Positions 35,486 through 43,689 of a stretch of 64,000 nt of DNA are shown here, piece after piece; position 1 is the first letter of the stretch; each line of letters starts with the position of its first letter. The notes under the pieces are model-generated. The model did no database searches. It was not told the DNA's origin and saw only the letters and a program-made list of their open reading frames with translations. The position numbers and the translations under genes are program-made. Source of the DNA: Burkholderiales bacterium (GTDB lineage: Bacteria > Pseudomonadota > Gammaproteobacteria > Burkholderiales > SG8-41); NCBI GenBank assembly GCA_019634975.1, contig JAHCAI010000009.1, forward strand, positions 1-64,000, in the 5' to 3' direction.

Positions 35486-36919
35486 TCACGAGTGCGCGCG
35501 GCGGCGGCCGTGCACACCGACCCACTGCGGCAGCAGCGAGCCGATGACCATGGCCGCGGCGCTGGCCAGCACGCCGGCAAGCTGCGGCGGCACCAGTGCC
35601 TCGGGCATCAGCATTTCCAGCGTGATCCAGACCAGGAAGCCGGTGAGGATCGCCGCGAGCGCGCCCTGGGTCGTCGCGCGGCGCCAGTAGAGGCCGCAGA
35701 CCAGGGGCACGAAGGCCGACACCAGCGTGACCTTGTAGGCGCCGACGACCATCTGGTAGATCGTCGCCTCGGTGTTCAGCGAGAACACGGTCACGATCAC
35801 CGCGAAACAGGCGACCACCACGCGCATGGTCCACAGGAACTCGCGGTCGGTGAAGTCCTTCTGCAGGATGTGCTTGAGGATGTTTTCGGTGAAGGTCACC
35901 GAGGGTGCGAGCAGCGTGCCGCTGGCGGTGCTCATCACCGCCGACAGCAGCGCGCCGAAGAAGATGATCTGCGCGACGAGGGGCGTTTCCTGCAGGATCA
36001 GCGTGGGCAGGATCAGCTGGTGGTCCTGCGCCATCAGCGCGTCGACCATCTTCGGGTCGATCAGGTATGCGGAATAGGCGAGGAAAATCGGCACGAAGGC
36101 GAACAGGAAGTACAGCGAGCCGCCGAGCACCGAGCCGTAAACGGCAATCTTCTCGGTGCGCGAGGAGTTGATGCGCTGGAACACGTCCTGCTGCGGGATC
36201 GAGCCGAACATCATGGTGATCGCCGCGGCGATGAAGGCCAGCACGTCGCGTGCCTCGGGCTTGGGCCAGAACTCGAATTTGCCGGCGGCCTCGGCATGGG
36301 CCACCACGCTGCTGACGCCGCCCGCCTTGTCGGCGACGATCCACGCGATGTAGAACAGGCCGATGACGATGACCACCATCTGCACGAAGTTGGTCCAGGC
36401 CACCGAGTACATGCCGCCCCACAGCGTGTAGACGACCACCACCGAGGCGCCGATGATGATGCCGGCCTGCATCGACACCGCGCCGGCAGTGACCACGTTG
36501 AACACCAGGCCGATGACCACGATCTGCGCCGAAAGCCAGCCGAGGTAGGAAATGACGATGGCCATGCTGACCAGCACCTCGGCCACGGCGTTGTAGCGCA
36601 CGCGGTAATAGTCGCCGATGGTGAGCAGGTTCATGCGGTAGAGCTTCGCGGCAAAGAACAGGCCGACGAAGATCAGGCACAGGCTGGAGCCGAAGGGGTC
36701 GGAGACAATGCCGCCCAGCCCTTCCTTGATGAAGGTCGAGGAGATGCCGAGCACGGTCTCGGAGCCGAACCAGGTCGCGAACACCGTCGCGGTGACGACG
36801 TAGAAGGGCAGCGAGCGCCCGGCCTCGATGAAGTCCTTGGCCGTGTGCACGCGGGTGGCGGCGATGAGGCCGACGGCGATGGACGCCAGCAGGTATATGA
36901 CGACGAATGTCAGCAGCAT
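35486..36919 (-). CDS. Sodium:solute symporter family protein
   Basis: A 477-residue SSS (SLC5-like) symporter with about 13 helices. Conserved blocks are AGRSLPFYVVTATVFATWFGSETVLG, GLFFAAKLYRMNLLTIGDYYRVRY, TLWGGMYSVAWTNFVQM and FFGALLSAVMSTASGTLLAPSV, the last being the Na+-site region. Substrates in this group include proline, acetate, pantothenate and unknown carboxylates; none can be chosen here. The start ATG 36919 is followed directly by the first helix. No operon partner is adjacent: 188 bp separate it from ubiB. Confidence 0.9.
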   Translation of the reverse strand: MLLTFVVIYLLASIAVGLIAATRVHTAKDFIEAGRSLPFYVVTATVFATWFGSETVLGISSTFIKEGLGGIVSDPFGSSLCLIFVGLFFAAKLYRMNLLTIGDYYRVRYNAVAEVLVSMAIVISYLGWLSAQIVVIGLVFNVVTAGAVSMQAGIIIGASVVVVYTLWGGMYSVAWTNFVQMVVIVIGLFYIAWIVADKAGGVSSVVAHAEAAGKFEFWPKPEARDVLAFIAAAITMMFGSIPQQDVFQRINSSRTEKIAVYGSVLGGSLYFLFAFVPIFLAYSAYLIDPKMVDALMAQDHQLILPTLILQETPLVAQIIFFGALLSAVMSTASGTLLAPSVTFTENILKHILQKDFTDREFLWTMRVVVACFAVIVTVFSLNTEATIYQMVVGAYKVTLVSAFVPLVCGLYWRRATTQGALAAILTGFLVWITLEMLMPEALVPPQLAGVLASAAAMVIGSLLPQWVGVHGRRRAHS

Positions 36920-37107
36920 CGCGGGACTCCCTTTGCCAGGATATCGAACACGTCAGTGACGTTGATTATCCGACCCAGTCGTGGTTGTTCAGCTCTTGTT
37001 CAAACAACGGTTCGCCTGCGTGTGCGCCCGGTCGCCATGTTCCCAACGCGCGCGCATCGCTTTTTCGACGGCCTGCCGGGGCCGGATTATAGCCGCCGCC
37101 TGCCCGT
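36920..37107. other. Intergenic region between ubiB and the symporter gene
   Basis: No gene is seen. It contains an inverted repeat, GTTGTTCAGCTCTTGTTCAAACAAC-like, at about 36983-37009. A minus-strand TATAAT at 37086-37091, near the ubiB 3' end, could serve the symporter gene with a leader of about 165 bases. Both are suggestive only. Confidence 0.4.
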
Positions 37108-38622
37108 TCATGGCAGCAGCCGCAGCACGGCCAGCGTGGCCAGCAGCACGGCGACCGCGGCGAGCAGCCAGCCGTTGCGGCGCTGCTGGCGCAGCAGGGC
37201 CTGCGCCTGCTCGCGCAGCGCCGCGTCGCGGTCATGCGCGAGGTACTGCTGCACCAGGCGCGGCAGCTGCGGCAGCAGCTCGCTCCAGAACGGCAGCTCG
37301 TTGCCGATGCGGCGGACCAGGCCGCGCCAGCCGACCTGCTCCGACATCCAGCGCTCGAGGAAGGGCTTGGCGGTGCTCCAGAGGTCGAGATCGGGATCGA
37401 GCTCGCGGCCCAGCCCCTCGATGTTGAGCAGGGTCTTCTGCAGCAGCACCAGCTGCGGCTGGATCTCGATGTTGAAGCGGCGCGAGGTCTGGAACAGGCG
37501 CAGCAGCACCTTGCCGAAGGAGATTTCCTTCAGCGGCTTGTCGAAGATCGGCTCGCAGACCGCGCGGATCGCGGTCTCGAATTCCTCGACGCGGGTGCCC
37601 GGCGGCGCCCAGCCCGATTCGACATGGGCCTCGGCGACGCGGCGGTAGTCGCGGCGGAAGAAGGCGATGAAATTGCAGGCGAGGTAATGCTTGTCGACCT
37701 CGGTCAGCGTGCCCATGATGCCGAAGTCGAGCGCGACGTACTGGCCTTCCGGCGTCACCAGGATGTTGCCCGGGTGCATGTCGGCGTGGAAGAAGCCGTC
37801 GCGGAAGACCTGGGTGAAGAAGATCTCGACGCCGGCACGCGCCAGCTTCGGGATGTCGACGCCCTGCGCGCGCAGCGTGTCCACCGCCGACACCGGCGTG
37901 CCCTGCATGCGCTGCATCACCATCACCTGCGTCGAACACCAGTCCCAGTAGACTTCGGGCACCGCCAGCAGCGGCGAGCCGGCGAAATTGCGCCGCAGCT
38001 GGTTGGCGTTCGCGGCCTCGCGCATCAGGTCGAGCTCGTCCTCGAGGTGGCGCGCGAACTCGGCGACGACCTCGCGCGGCCTCAGCCGCTTGCCGTCGGC
38101 CCACAGCAGCTCGACCAGCTGCGCGCCGGCATCCATCAGCGCGAGATCCTTGGCGATGATGCCGGCGATGCCGGGACGCAGCACCTTGACCGCAACCTCG
38201 CGGCCGTCGGGCAGGGTCGCGAAATGGACCTGGGCGACCGAGGCGCTGGCCACCGGCCGGCTGTCGAAGCGGGCGAATACCTCGCCGACCGGTTTGCCAT
38301 AGGCTTCACGCAGGATCTGCTCCGCCTGTTCCCCGGGGAAGGGCGGCACCCGGTCCTGCAGCCGCGCCAGCTCGTCGGCAATGTCTTGCGGCATCAGGTC
38401 GCGGCGCGTCGACAGCACCTGGCCGAACTTGACGAAGATGGGCCCCAGCGCCTCCAGCGCGCGGCGCAGCCGCACCGCGCGCGGTGCGGACAGGTCGCGC
38501 CAGAACAGCAGCGTGCGCAGGCCGACGCGCAGGGCGCGCACGCGCTCATGACCGAGCAGGAATTCGTCGAGTCCGAAGCGCAGGGCGACGCGCAGGATTT
38601 TCAGCAGGCGGAGGAGGCGCAC
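37108..38622 (-). CDS. ubiB: UbiB, ubiquinone biosynthesis ATPase/kinase-like protein
   Basis: A 504-residue ABC1/ADCK-family protein needed for ubiquinone synthesis. Visible: the KxGQ motif in [18 protein letters not shown] (about residue 55), the A-rich loop [28 protein letters not shown], the catalytic [12 protein letters not shown] and [10 protein letters not shown] (DFG), and two C-terminal hydrophobic helices ([21 protein letters not shown]). The length fits bacterial UbiB. It is last in the minus-strand set ubiE, tim44-like, ubiJ, ubiB. Confidence 0.96.
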   Translation of the reverse strand: MRLLRLLKILRVALRFGLDEFLLGHERVRALRVGLRTLLFWRDLSAPRAVRLRRALEALGPIFVKFGQVLSTRRDLMPQDIADELARLQDRVPPFPGEQAEQILREAYGKPVGEVFARFDSRPVASASVAQVHFATLPDGREVAVKVLRPGIAGIIAKDLALMDAGAQLVELLWADGKRLRPREVVAEFARHLEDELDLMREAANANQLRRNFAGSPLLAVPEVYWDWCSTQVMVMQRMQGTPVSAVDTLRAQGVDIPKLARAGVEIFFTQVFRDGFFHADMHPGNILVTPEGQYVALDFGIMGTLTEVDKHYLACNFIAFFRRDYRRVAEAHVESGWAPPGTRVEEFETAIRAVCEPIFDKPLKEISFGKVLLRLFQTSRRFNIEIQPQLVLLQKTLLNIEGLGRELDPDLDLWSTAKPFLERWMSEQVGWRGLVRRIGNELPFWSELLPQLPRLVQQYLAHDRDAALREQAQALLRQQRRNGWLLAAVAVLLATLAVLRLLP

Positions 38623-38665
38623 CCGCGCATTTTAACCGCCATGCCTGGCGCCGGGCGCCGCGCGC

Positions 38666-39238
38666 TCAGCGGCGGCCGAGCAGCTTGATGCGCTTTTCCA
38701 GCCGCGCGACATCGTCGCGCAGGCGATCGACCCCGGCGGTGAATTGCGCGACGTCGTCCTTTGCCGCGACCAGCGGCTGCTCCTCGGTCCAGTACTCGGC
38801 GGCGGAACGCGCGAAGTTGTCCCCGGCTGCGCCGGCCCAGCGCTGCAGCGTGCGCCCCGATTCGGCGATGCGGTGGGCAGCGATGTCGCCGACCAGCTTC
38901 GACAGGTCTTCCTCGGCATCCCAGCGCAGATGACGCCACAGCTGGTGGATGGTTGCCGCGAGCGCGGCGTCGCCCTCGCTCTGCACGTCGCGCCAGACGC
39001 TGTCGTCACGCGCCGCGGCACGCAGCATCAGGCCCGGAGTCAGCGTCAGCGTCAGCGCGGGCGGTACTTCCGCGGGCGCCGGCCGCACTTCGCCGCTGTC
39101 GAGTATCAGGAGGCGGGTTTCGAAAGGCGGGCAGCGAAAGCAGGCCACCTTGCCGGCATGCGGCTGCAGCGCCTTGCGCGCCCAGTCGCTGGCGCGCAGC
39201 AGGTGATTCAGCGGTGCGCCGGCAAGAGCGTCGAACAT
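38666..39238 (-). CDS. ubiJ: UbiJ-like ubiquinone biosynthesis accessory protein
   Basis: A 190-residue protein of the UbiJ/YigP family: an N-terminal SCP2-like lipid-binding domain (about 1-110, with LNHLLRASDWARKALQPHAGKVACFR) and a C-terminal helical region ending in a predicted coiled coil (DDVAQFTAGVDRLRDDVARLEKRIKLL). UbiJ holds ubiquinone intermediates in the soluble Ubi complex. Its place between ubiE and ubiB is the standard proteobacterial order, here with a Tim44-like gene inserted. Confidence 0.88.
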   Translation of the reverse strand: MFDALAGAPLNHLLRASDWARKALQPHAGKVACFRCPPFETRLLILDSGEVRPAPAEVPPALTLTLTPGLMLRAAARDDSVWRDVQSEGDAALAATIHQLWRHLRWDAEEDLSKLVGDIAAHRIAESGRTLQRWAGAAGDNFARSAAEYWTEEQPLVAAKDDVAQFTAGVDRLRDDVARLEKRIKLLGRR

Positions 39239-39280
39239 GAAAAGGCGGGAAGGGGCGGCGGCTCCGCGCCGCCCCGGGGA

Positions 39281-40126
39281 TCAGGCCTGCTGGATGCCGG
39301 ATACCATCCAGCCGGCGTTGCCGCGCAGGGGCTTTTCCAGGTGCCAGATTTCGGCGAAAGGCTGGGCTTCGTCGCTGCCTTCGCGGATCAGGCCGGAGAA
39401 GCGCACGCTGACCACGTAGAGCAGGCCTTCGGTGACGACATCAAGGACTTCCGATTCCAGCGTCACCACGTCGGTCTTGCCGCCAGCCTCGCCGTCAGCC
39501 TGCCACTGAGCGCGAATGTCCTCGAGCAGGTCCGGGGTCAGGAAATCGGCCAGTGCCGCGGCGTCGCGGGCATCGTGGGCTTCCTGCAGGCGCACGAAAT
39601 TGAGCCGGGCATGGCGCAGGAATTCCTGGGCGTTGAAGTCCGCCGGCCAGCGGCCGGCCGTGGCGGTTGCGGCGGCAACCGAATGCGCGGCTGCGCCGCT
39701 GCCGGCCGCTGTGCCCAGGGGCTGGGGCCCGCTGCCGGCGTACTGCATCGGGGCCGCAGCGGCTTTCCCGCGCAGCATGCGGAAAGCCATCACCGCCACG
39801 CCGGCAATTGCGGCGAGCAGCAGCAGCCCGGCGAGCGCGCCGGCAATGCCGTTGTTCATGAACAGCGCCATCAGCCCGGCGCCGAGCGCGAGACCGGCCA
39901 GCGGTCCCATCCACTTGTTGCCGGTTGCGGCGGCCGGCTGCTGCGCCGGTGTGCCGGCCTGCTGGGCCTGCTGCTGTTGCTGCTGGGCGGGGGCCTTGGG
40001 CGGCGCTTGCTGGACATTGCGCTGCATGCCGAGATTGCGTCCGCCGCCGAGGCGCTTCGCCTCCACGTCGACGGCGATCAGGGACAGGCCGCAGGCGGCA
40101 ATCATGGCCATCAGGAAGTTTTTCAT
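39281..40126 (-). CDS. Tim44-domain protein (TIM44-like)
   Basis: A 281-residue exported or membrane-anchored protein. There is a signal sequence at 1-23, then a low-complexity Gln/Ala/Pro stretch (about 38-70, including a run of six Gln), two hydrophobic helices (about 72-115) with a Gly/Ala-rich pattern, and a Tim44-like domain (about 155-281). The last includes FNAQEFLRHARLNFVRLQEAHDARD, LADFLTPDLLEDIRAQ and FAEIWHLEKPL...GWMVSGIQQ. Such proteins are common beside ubi genes in betaproteobacteria; the role is unknown, perhaps lipid or membrane-protein handling. A -10 TATAAT lies upstream. Confidence 0.85.
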   Translation of the reverse strand: MKNFLMAMIAACGLSLIAVDVEAKRLGGGRNLGMQRNVQQAPPKAPAQQQQQQAQQAGTPAQQPAAATGNKWMGPLAGLALGAGLMALFMNNGIAGALAGLLLLAAIAGVAVMAFRMLRGKAAAAPMQYAGSGPQPLGTAAGSGAAAHSVAAATATAGRWPADFNAQEFLRHARLNFVRLQEAHDARDAAALADFLTPDLLEDIRAQWQADGEAGGKTDVVTLESEVLDVVTEGLLYVVSVRFSGLIREGSDEAQPFAEIWHLEKPLRGNAGWMVSGIQQA

Positions 40127-40148
40127 GGGGTTCTCCGCTTCGGATTGA

Positions 40149-40182
40149 CCGGCCCATTATAGCGAGCGTTCGCCGGGCCGGT
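40149..40182 (-). promoter_or_regulatory. Hairpin with -10 element upstream of the Tim44-like gene
   Basis: A perfect 8-bp inverted repeat ACCGGCCC (40148-40155) / GGGCCGGT (40175-40182) encloses a minus-strand TATAAT (40156-40161) about 30 bp before the gene start. There is no U-tract on either side, so a terminator is unlikely. A promoter within a stem, or an operator, is possible. Confidence 0.35.
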
Positions 40183-40231
40183 ATTAATAAGAATAATGAA
40201 TCGAATCAGGGGTATGCAATGAATCCGCCGG

Positions 40232-40966
40232 TCAGAAGCGGAAGCCGCGATGCAGCGCGACGACGCCGGCCGCGAGGTTGAAATACTCGACGCGCTCGAG
40301 CCCGGCGTCGAGCATCATCTGTTTCAGCGTGTCCTGGTCAGGGTGCATGCGGATCGATTCGGCCAGGTAACGGTAGCTGTCGGCATCGTTGGTCACCAGC
40401 TTGCCCAGGCGCGGCAGGACCTGGAAGGAATAGGCATCGTACAGCGGCGCCAGCGGCTGCCACACCCGCGAAAACTCCAGCACCAGCAGGCGTCCGCCGG
40501 GACGCAGCACGCGCCGCATGTCGGCAATGGCCGCGTCCTTGTGCGTCATGTTGCGCAGGCCGAAGGCGACGCAGACACAGTCGAAATGGGCATCGGGGAA
40601 GGGCAGCTTTTCGGCGTCGCACTGCACTGCCGGCACCACCAGGCCCTCGTCGATCAGGCGATCGCGGCCGCGGCGCAGCATCGGGCCGTTGATGTCCGTG
40701 AGCACCACCGAGCCGCGCGGCCCGACGCGCTGCGCGAACAGCCGCGTCAGGTCGCCGGTGCCGCCGGCGACGTCGAGCACGCGCTCGCCGGGCCGGGTCA
40801 GGCTCTGCTCGACGGCGAAACGTTTCCACAGCCGGTGCAGGCCCGCCGACATCAGGTCGTTCATCAGGTCGTAGCGCGACGCGACCGAGTCGAAAACCTC
40901 GGCGACCTTGCGCGCCTTCTCGTCCTCGGCGACCTTGCTGAATCCGAAGTCTGTGGTTTTTGTCAT
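40232..40966 (-). CDS. ubiE: Demethylmenaquinone / 2-methoxy-6-polyprenyl-1,4-benzoquinol methyltransferase
   Basis: A 244-residue C-methyltransferase of ubiquinone/menaquinone synthesis. Motifs: [28 protein letters not shown]-binding [22 protein letters not shown]-like [24 protein letters not shown] and [14 protein letters not shown], with a C-terminus [11 protein letters not shown]. The ATG at 40966 gives the family start [25 protein letters not shown]; upstream in-frame codons come from a repeat element. It heads the ubiE-tim44-ubiJ-ubiB run. Confidence 0.96.
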   Translation of the reverse strand: MTKTTDFGFSKVAEDEKARKVAEVFDSVASRYDLMNDLMSAGLHRLWKRFAVEQSLTRPGERVLDVAGGTGDLTRLFAQRVGPRGSVVLTDINGPMLRRGRDRLIDEGLVVPAVQCDAEKLPFPDAHFDCVCVAFGLRNMTHKDAAIADMRRVLRPGGRLLVLEFSRVWQPLAPLYDAYSFQVLPRLGKLVTNDADSYRYLAESIRMHPDQDTLKQMMLDAGLERVEYFNLAAGVVALHRGFRF

Positions 40967-41075
40967 GGGTGAATGGTCATTGGTGATGAGTGATTGGTGT
41001 AAAGACAGCACTGGGGAGTCACGCTGTCCGGGGCCACAGCCCGCCAATCACTAATCACCAGTCACGAATTACTGT
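40967..41075. repeat. Heptad-repeat inverted pair H3
   Basis: The left arm (40967-41002) has GGTGATGAGTGATTGGTG. The right arm (41043-41075) is an inverted version (CCAATCACTAATCACCAGTC). The right arm covers the stop codon of the DUF971 gene. It fills the DUF971-ubiE gap and could form a stem in the minus-strand transcript, as H1 and H2 do. Confidence 0.65.
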
Positions 41076-41446
41076 TTTTCCCGCGAAGCCCCCGCCTGCT
41101 GCAAACGCTGCAGGTAATCCTGCCACATCGCATCCTGATTCACCCCGTAGTCGTAAAGCAGGTCCCAGGAATAGATGCCGGTGTCGTGGCCGTCGGAGAA
41201 GCGCAGTTGTATCGCGTATTGCCCGACCGGCTCGATCGCGGTGATGGTGACATCCTTCTTGCCGGTCTGCAGGGTTTCCTGTCCGGGGCCGTGGCCGCGG
41301 ACTTCGGCGGAGGGCGAGTACACGCGCAGGAACTCGCAGGGCAGGCGGAATGATTTGCCGTCGGCAAAGGCGATTTCCAGTGCGCGTGAAGCCTGGTGCA
41401 GGGTGATCTCGGTGGGCTGGGGCACGCTCTTGTTGAGTCCGGCCAT
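41069..41446 (-). CDS. DUF971 (gamma-butyrobetaine hydroxylase N-terminal-like) protein
   Basis: A 125-residue protein of the DUF971 / GBBH-like N-terminal family: ITLHQASRALEIAFADGKSFRLPCEFLRVYSPSAEV, then ITAIEPVGQYAIQLRFSDGHDTGIYSWDLLYDYG. This beta-rich domain occurs alone in bacteria and fused to Apd/Mrp Fe-S proteins elsewhere. It is often found next to ubiE in betaproteobacteria, as here. Its role is unknown, possibly iron-sulfur or redox-related. Confidence 0.9.
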   Translation of the reverse strand: MAGLNKSVPQPTEITLHQASRALEIAFADGKSFRLPCEFLRVYSPSAEVRGHGPGQETLQTGKKDVTITAIEPVGQYAIQLRFSDGHDTGIYSWDLLYDYGVNQDAMWQDYLQRLQQAGASREKQ

Positions 41447-41549
41447 GGCTGTTGCGGTCAGTTTGAAGACGGGAGGCGCATCATAACCGACCCGGTGAGG
41501 CGGGAAAACCTGCTTTCAATGCAAGGACTTGCGGCTGCCCTTTGCGCCG

Positions 41550-41581
41550 CTGTCATGTCCCTGTAACAAGGGGGTCATAAT
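41550..41581 (+). promoter_or_regulatory. Pho box and -10 upstream of phoB
   Basis: CTGTCATGTCCCTGTAAC (41550-41567) consists of two CTGTmAy-type 7-mers with 4-bp spacing, a close match to the E. coli Pho box (CTGTCAT-4N-CTGTCAT). A -10-like CATAAT follows at 41576-41581 at the distance usual for PhoB-activated promoters. This implies autoregulation of phoBR under phosphate limitation. Confidence 0.8.
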
Positions 41582-41613
41582 ATCCGGGTCTGTTGAATCT
41601 GCCCGGAGCACCC

Positions 41614-42300
41614 ATGGCCGCAACGATACTGGTGGTCGAAGACGAGCCGGCGATCCAGGAACTGGTGGCCTGCAACCTGGAACTGGCCGGGCACCGCGCG
41701 CTGCGCGCCGAGTCGGCGGAGCAGGCGATGCGCATGGTGCGCGACGAGCTGCCCGACCTGATAGTGCTCGACTGGATGCTGCCCGGCATCAACGGCGTCG
41801 AATTCGCGCGCCGCCTGCGCAGCGACAAGCGCACCCAGACCGTGCCGCTGATCATGCTGACCGCGCGCGCCGAAGAGCAGGACAAGCTGGCGGGACTGGA
41901 GACCGGCGCCGACGACTACATCACCAAGCCGTTTTCGCCGCGCGAACTCAATGCGCGGGTCAAGGCGGTGCTGCGGCGGCGCTCGCCGCAGGCGACCGAT
42001 GACATCATCGAGATCGCCGGCCTGCGGCTCGATCCGGCGAGCCACCGTGTCACCGGCAACGGCGCGCCGCTGCAGCTCGGCCCCACGGAGTTCCGGCTGC
42101 TGCATTTCTTCATGACCCATACCGAGCGCGTCTACACCCGGGTGCAGCTGCTCGACCAGGTGTGGGGCGATCACGTGTTTGTCGAGGAGCGCACGGTTGA
42201 CGTGCATATCCGGCGGCTGCGCAAGGCGCTGGAGCCCAGCGGCCACGACAAGCTGGTGCAGACCGTGCGCAGTTCCGGATACCGGTTCTCGGTCAGCTGA
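41614..42300 (+). CDS. phoB: Phosphate regulon response regulator PhoB
   Basis: A 228-residue OmpR-class regulator. The receiver domain has the acidic pocket VVEDEP, phospho-Asp53 in VLDWMLPG and Lys in [13 protein letters not shown]. The winged-helix DNA-binding domain (about 130-228) has [30 protein letters not shown] and [13 protein letters not shown]. It is very close to PhoB. The start at ATG 41614 gives [15 protein letters not shown] Pho box lies just upstream, and phoR follows after 69 bp. Confidence 0.95.
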   Translation: MAATILVVEDEPAIQELVACNLELAGHRALRAESAEQAMRMVRDELPDLIVLDWMLPGINGVEFARRLRSDKRTQTVPLIMLTARAEEQDKLAGLETGADDYITKPFSPRELNARVKAVLRRRSPQATDDIIEIAGLRLDPASHRVTGNGAPLQLGPTEFRLLHFFMTHTERVYTRVQLLDQVWGDHVFVEERTVDVHIRRLRKALEPSGHDKLVQTVRSSGYRFSVS

Positions 42301-42369
42301 GCCGCGCAGCGGCCCCGGGGCCGCATGAGATAATCGGCACCGGGATTTGTGCCGGAAAAGGGTGCACGC

Positions 42370-43689
42370 TTGAACAACATCTGGCTCGGCTTCTTCTGGC
42401 GCCTCGCTGCGGTGGCTGTTGCCTCCCTGCTGGTGTGGCCGGTGGCGGGCGCCGCGCAGGCGCTGGGACTCGCGCTGCTCCTGGTGCTGCTGATGCTGCT
42501 GCACCATGTCCGCCACCTTGCCCGCCTGTCGCAATGGATGGCTGACCCGCGCCCCGAAGCACAGCCCGACAGCAGCGGGCTCTGGGAGGATGTGTTTGCG
42601 GCCTTCTACCACCTGCTGCGGCGCCAGCGGCGCAGCGAGTCGCGGCTGACGGCGACGCTGCAGGATTTCCGGAAGGCGGGCATGGCGATGCCCGACGGGC
42701 TGGTGATCGTCGACGGCGGCAACCAGATCGAGTGGTGCAATCCCAAGGCCGAGCTCCATTTCGGCCTTGATGCGCAGCGCGATCTCGGCCAGCTGATCAC
42801 CTACCTAGTGCGCCAGCCGTCCTTCGGCGAGGCGCTGGATGCCGCCGGTTACTCCGAACCGCTGACGCTGCGCAGCGCGCGCGGCGGCGACCTGATCCTG
42901 TCGGTGCTGATCGTGCCCTACGAAGCCAACCGCAAGCTCATCATCAGCCGCGACGTCACCGACCGCGAGCGCGTCGAGACCATGCGCCGCGACTTCGTTG
43001 CCAACGTGTCGCACGAACTGCGCACGCCGCTGACCGTGATCGGCGGCTTCCTCGAAACCATCGCCGACATGGAAACGCCTGATCCGGCGCTGATCCGGCG
43101 TTCGGTGCCGATGATGAGCGACCAGGCGAAGCGCATGCAGACCCTGGTCGAAGACCTGCTGACGCTGTCGCGGCTCGAGTCCTCGGGCAATCCGGCGCGC
43201 GAGGACCCGGTCAACGTGCCCGATATCGCGCGGGCGCTCTACCACGATGCGCTTGCCCTGTCCGCGGGGCGCCACAAGGTGACGCTGCTGCTGGAAAGCG
43301 ATGCCTGGGTCAGCGGCACGGAGGACGAACTGCGCAGCGCCTTCGGCAACCTCGTCAGCAATGCGATCCGTTACACCCCGGCCGGCGGCGAGATCAGCCT
43401 GTCGTGGAAGGATGCCGGCAGCGGCGCCGTGTTCGCGGTGAGCGATACGGGCATCGGCATCGCCTCCCATCACCTGCCGCGGCTGACCGAGCGCTTCTAC
43501 CGCGTCGATCGCGGGCGTTCGCGCGAGACCGGCGGCACCGGCCTGGGGCTGGCCATCGTCAAGCACGTGGTGAACCGCCATGCCGCGAAGCTGGAGGTCA
43601 CGAGCGAGCCGGGCCGCGGCAGCTGCTTCAGCGTGGTGTTCCCCGAGAGCCGGGTCAGCAAACCGGATGTTGCGGCCAAGAGGGCTTAA
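42370..43689 (+). CDS. phoR: Phosphate regulon sensor kinase PhoR
   Basis: A 439-residue membrane histidine kinase: two N-terminal hydrophobic helices (about 5-45), a short PAS-like domain (about 95-190), DHp with phospho-His215 in FVANVSHELRTPLT, and CA domain boxes N (GNLVSNAIRYTP), G1 (VSDTGIGI), F and G2 (GGTGLGLAIVKHV). It has no periplasmic sensor domain, as usual for PhoR. A TTG start at 42370 after AAAAGGG is preferred; an in-frame GTG at 42349 is possible. Its stop overlaps the stop of the convergent TPR gene within TTAA (43686-43689). Confidence 0.93.
   Translation: MNNIWLGFFWRLAAVAVASLLVWPVAGAAQALGLALLLVLLMLLHHVRHLARLSQWMADPRPEAQPDSSGLWEDVFAAFYHLLRRQRRSESRLTATLQDFRKAGMAMPDGLVIVDGGNQIEWCNPKAELHFGLDAQRDLGQLITYLVRQPSFGEALDAAGYSEPLTLRSARGGDLILSVLIVPYEANRKLIISRDVTDRERVETMRRDFVANVSHELRTPLTVIGGFLETIADMETPDPALIRRSVPMMSDQAKRMQTLVEDLLTLSRLESSGNPAREDPVNVPDIARALYHDALALSAGRHKVTLLLESDAWVSGTEDELRSAFGNLVSNAIRYTPAGGEISLSWKDAGSGAVFAVSDTGIGIASHHLPRLTERFYRVDRGRSRETGGTGLGLAIVKHVVNRHAAKLEVTSEPGRGSCFSVVFPESRVSKPDVAAKRA

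Noticed and set aside
40148..40182. Rho-independent terminator between ubiE and the Tim44-like gene
   Set aside because: A good GC stem but no run of U on either side, and the stem holds a -10 element.
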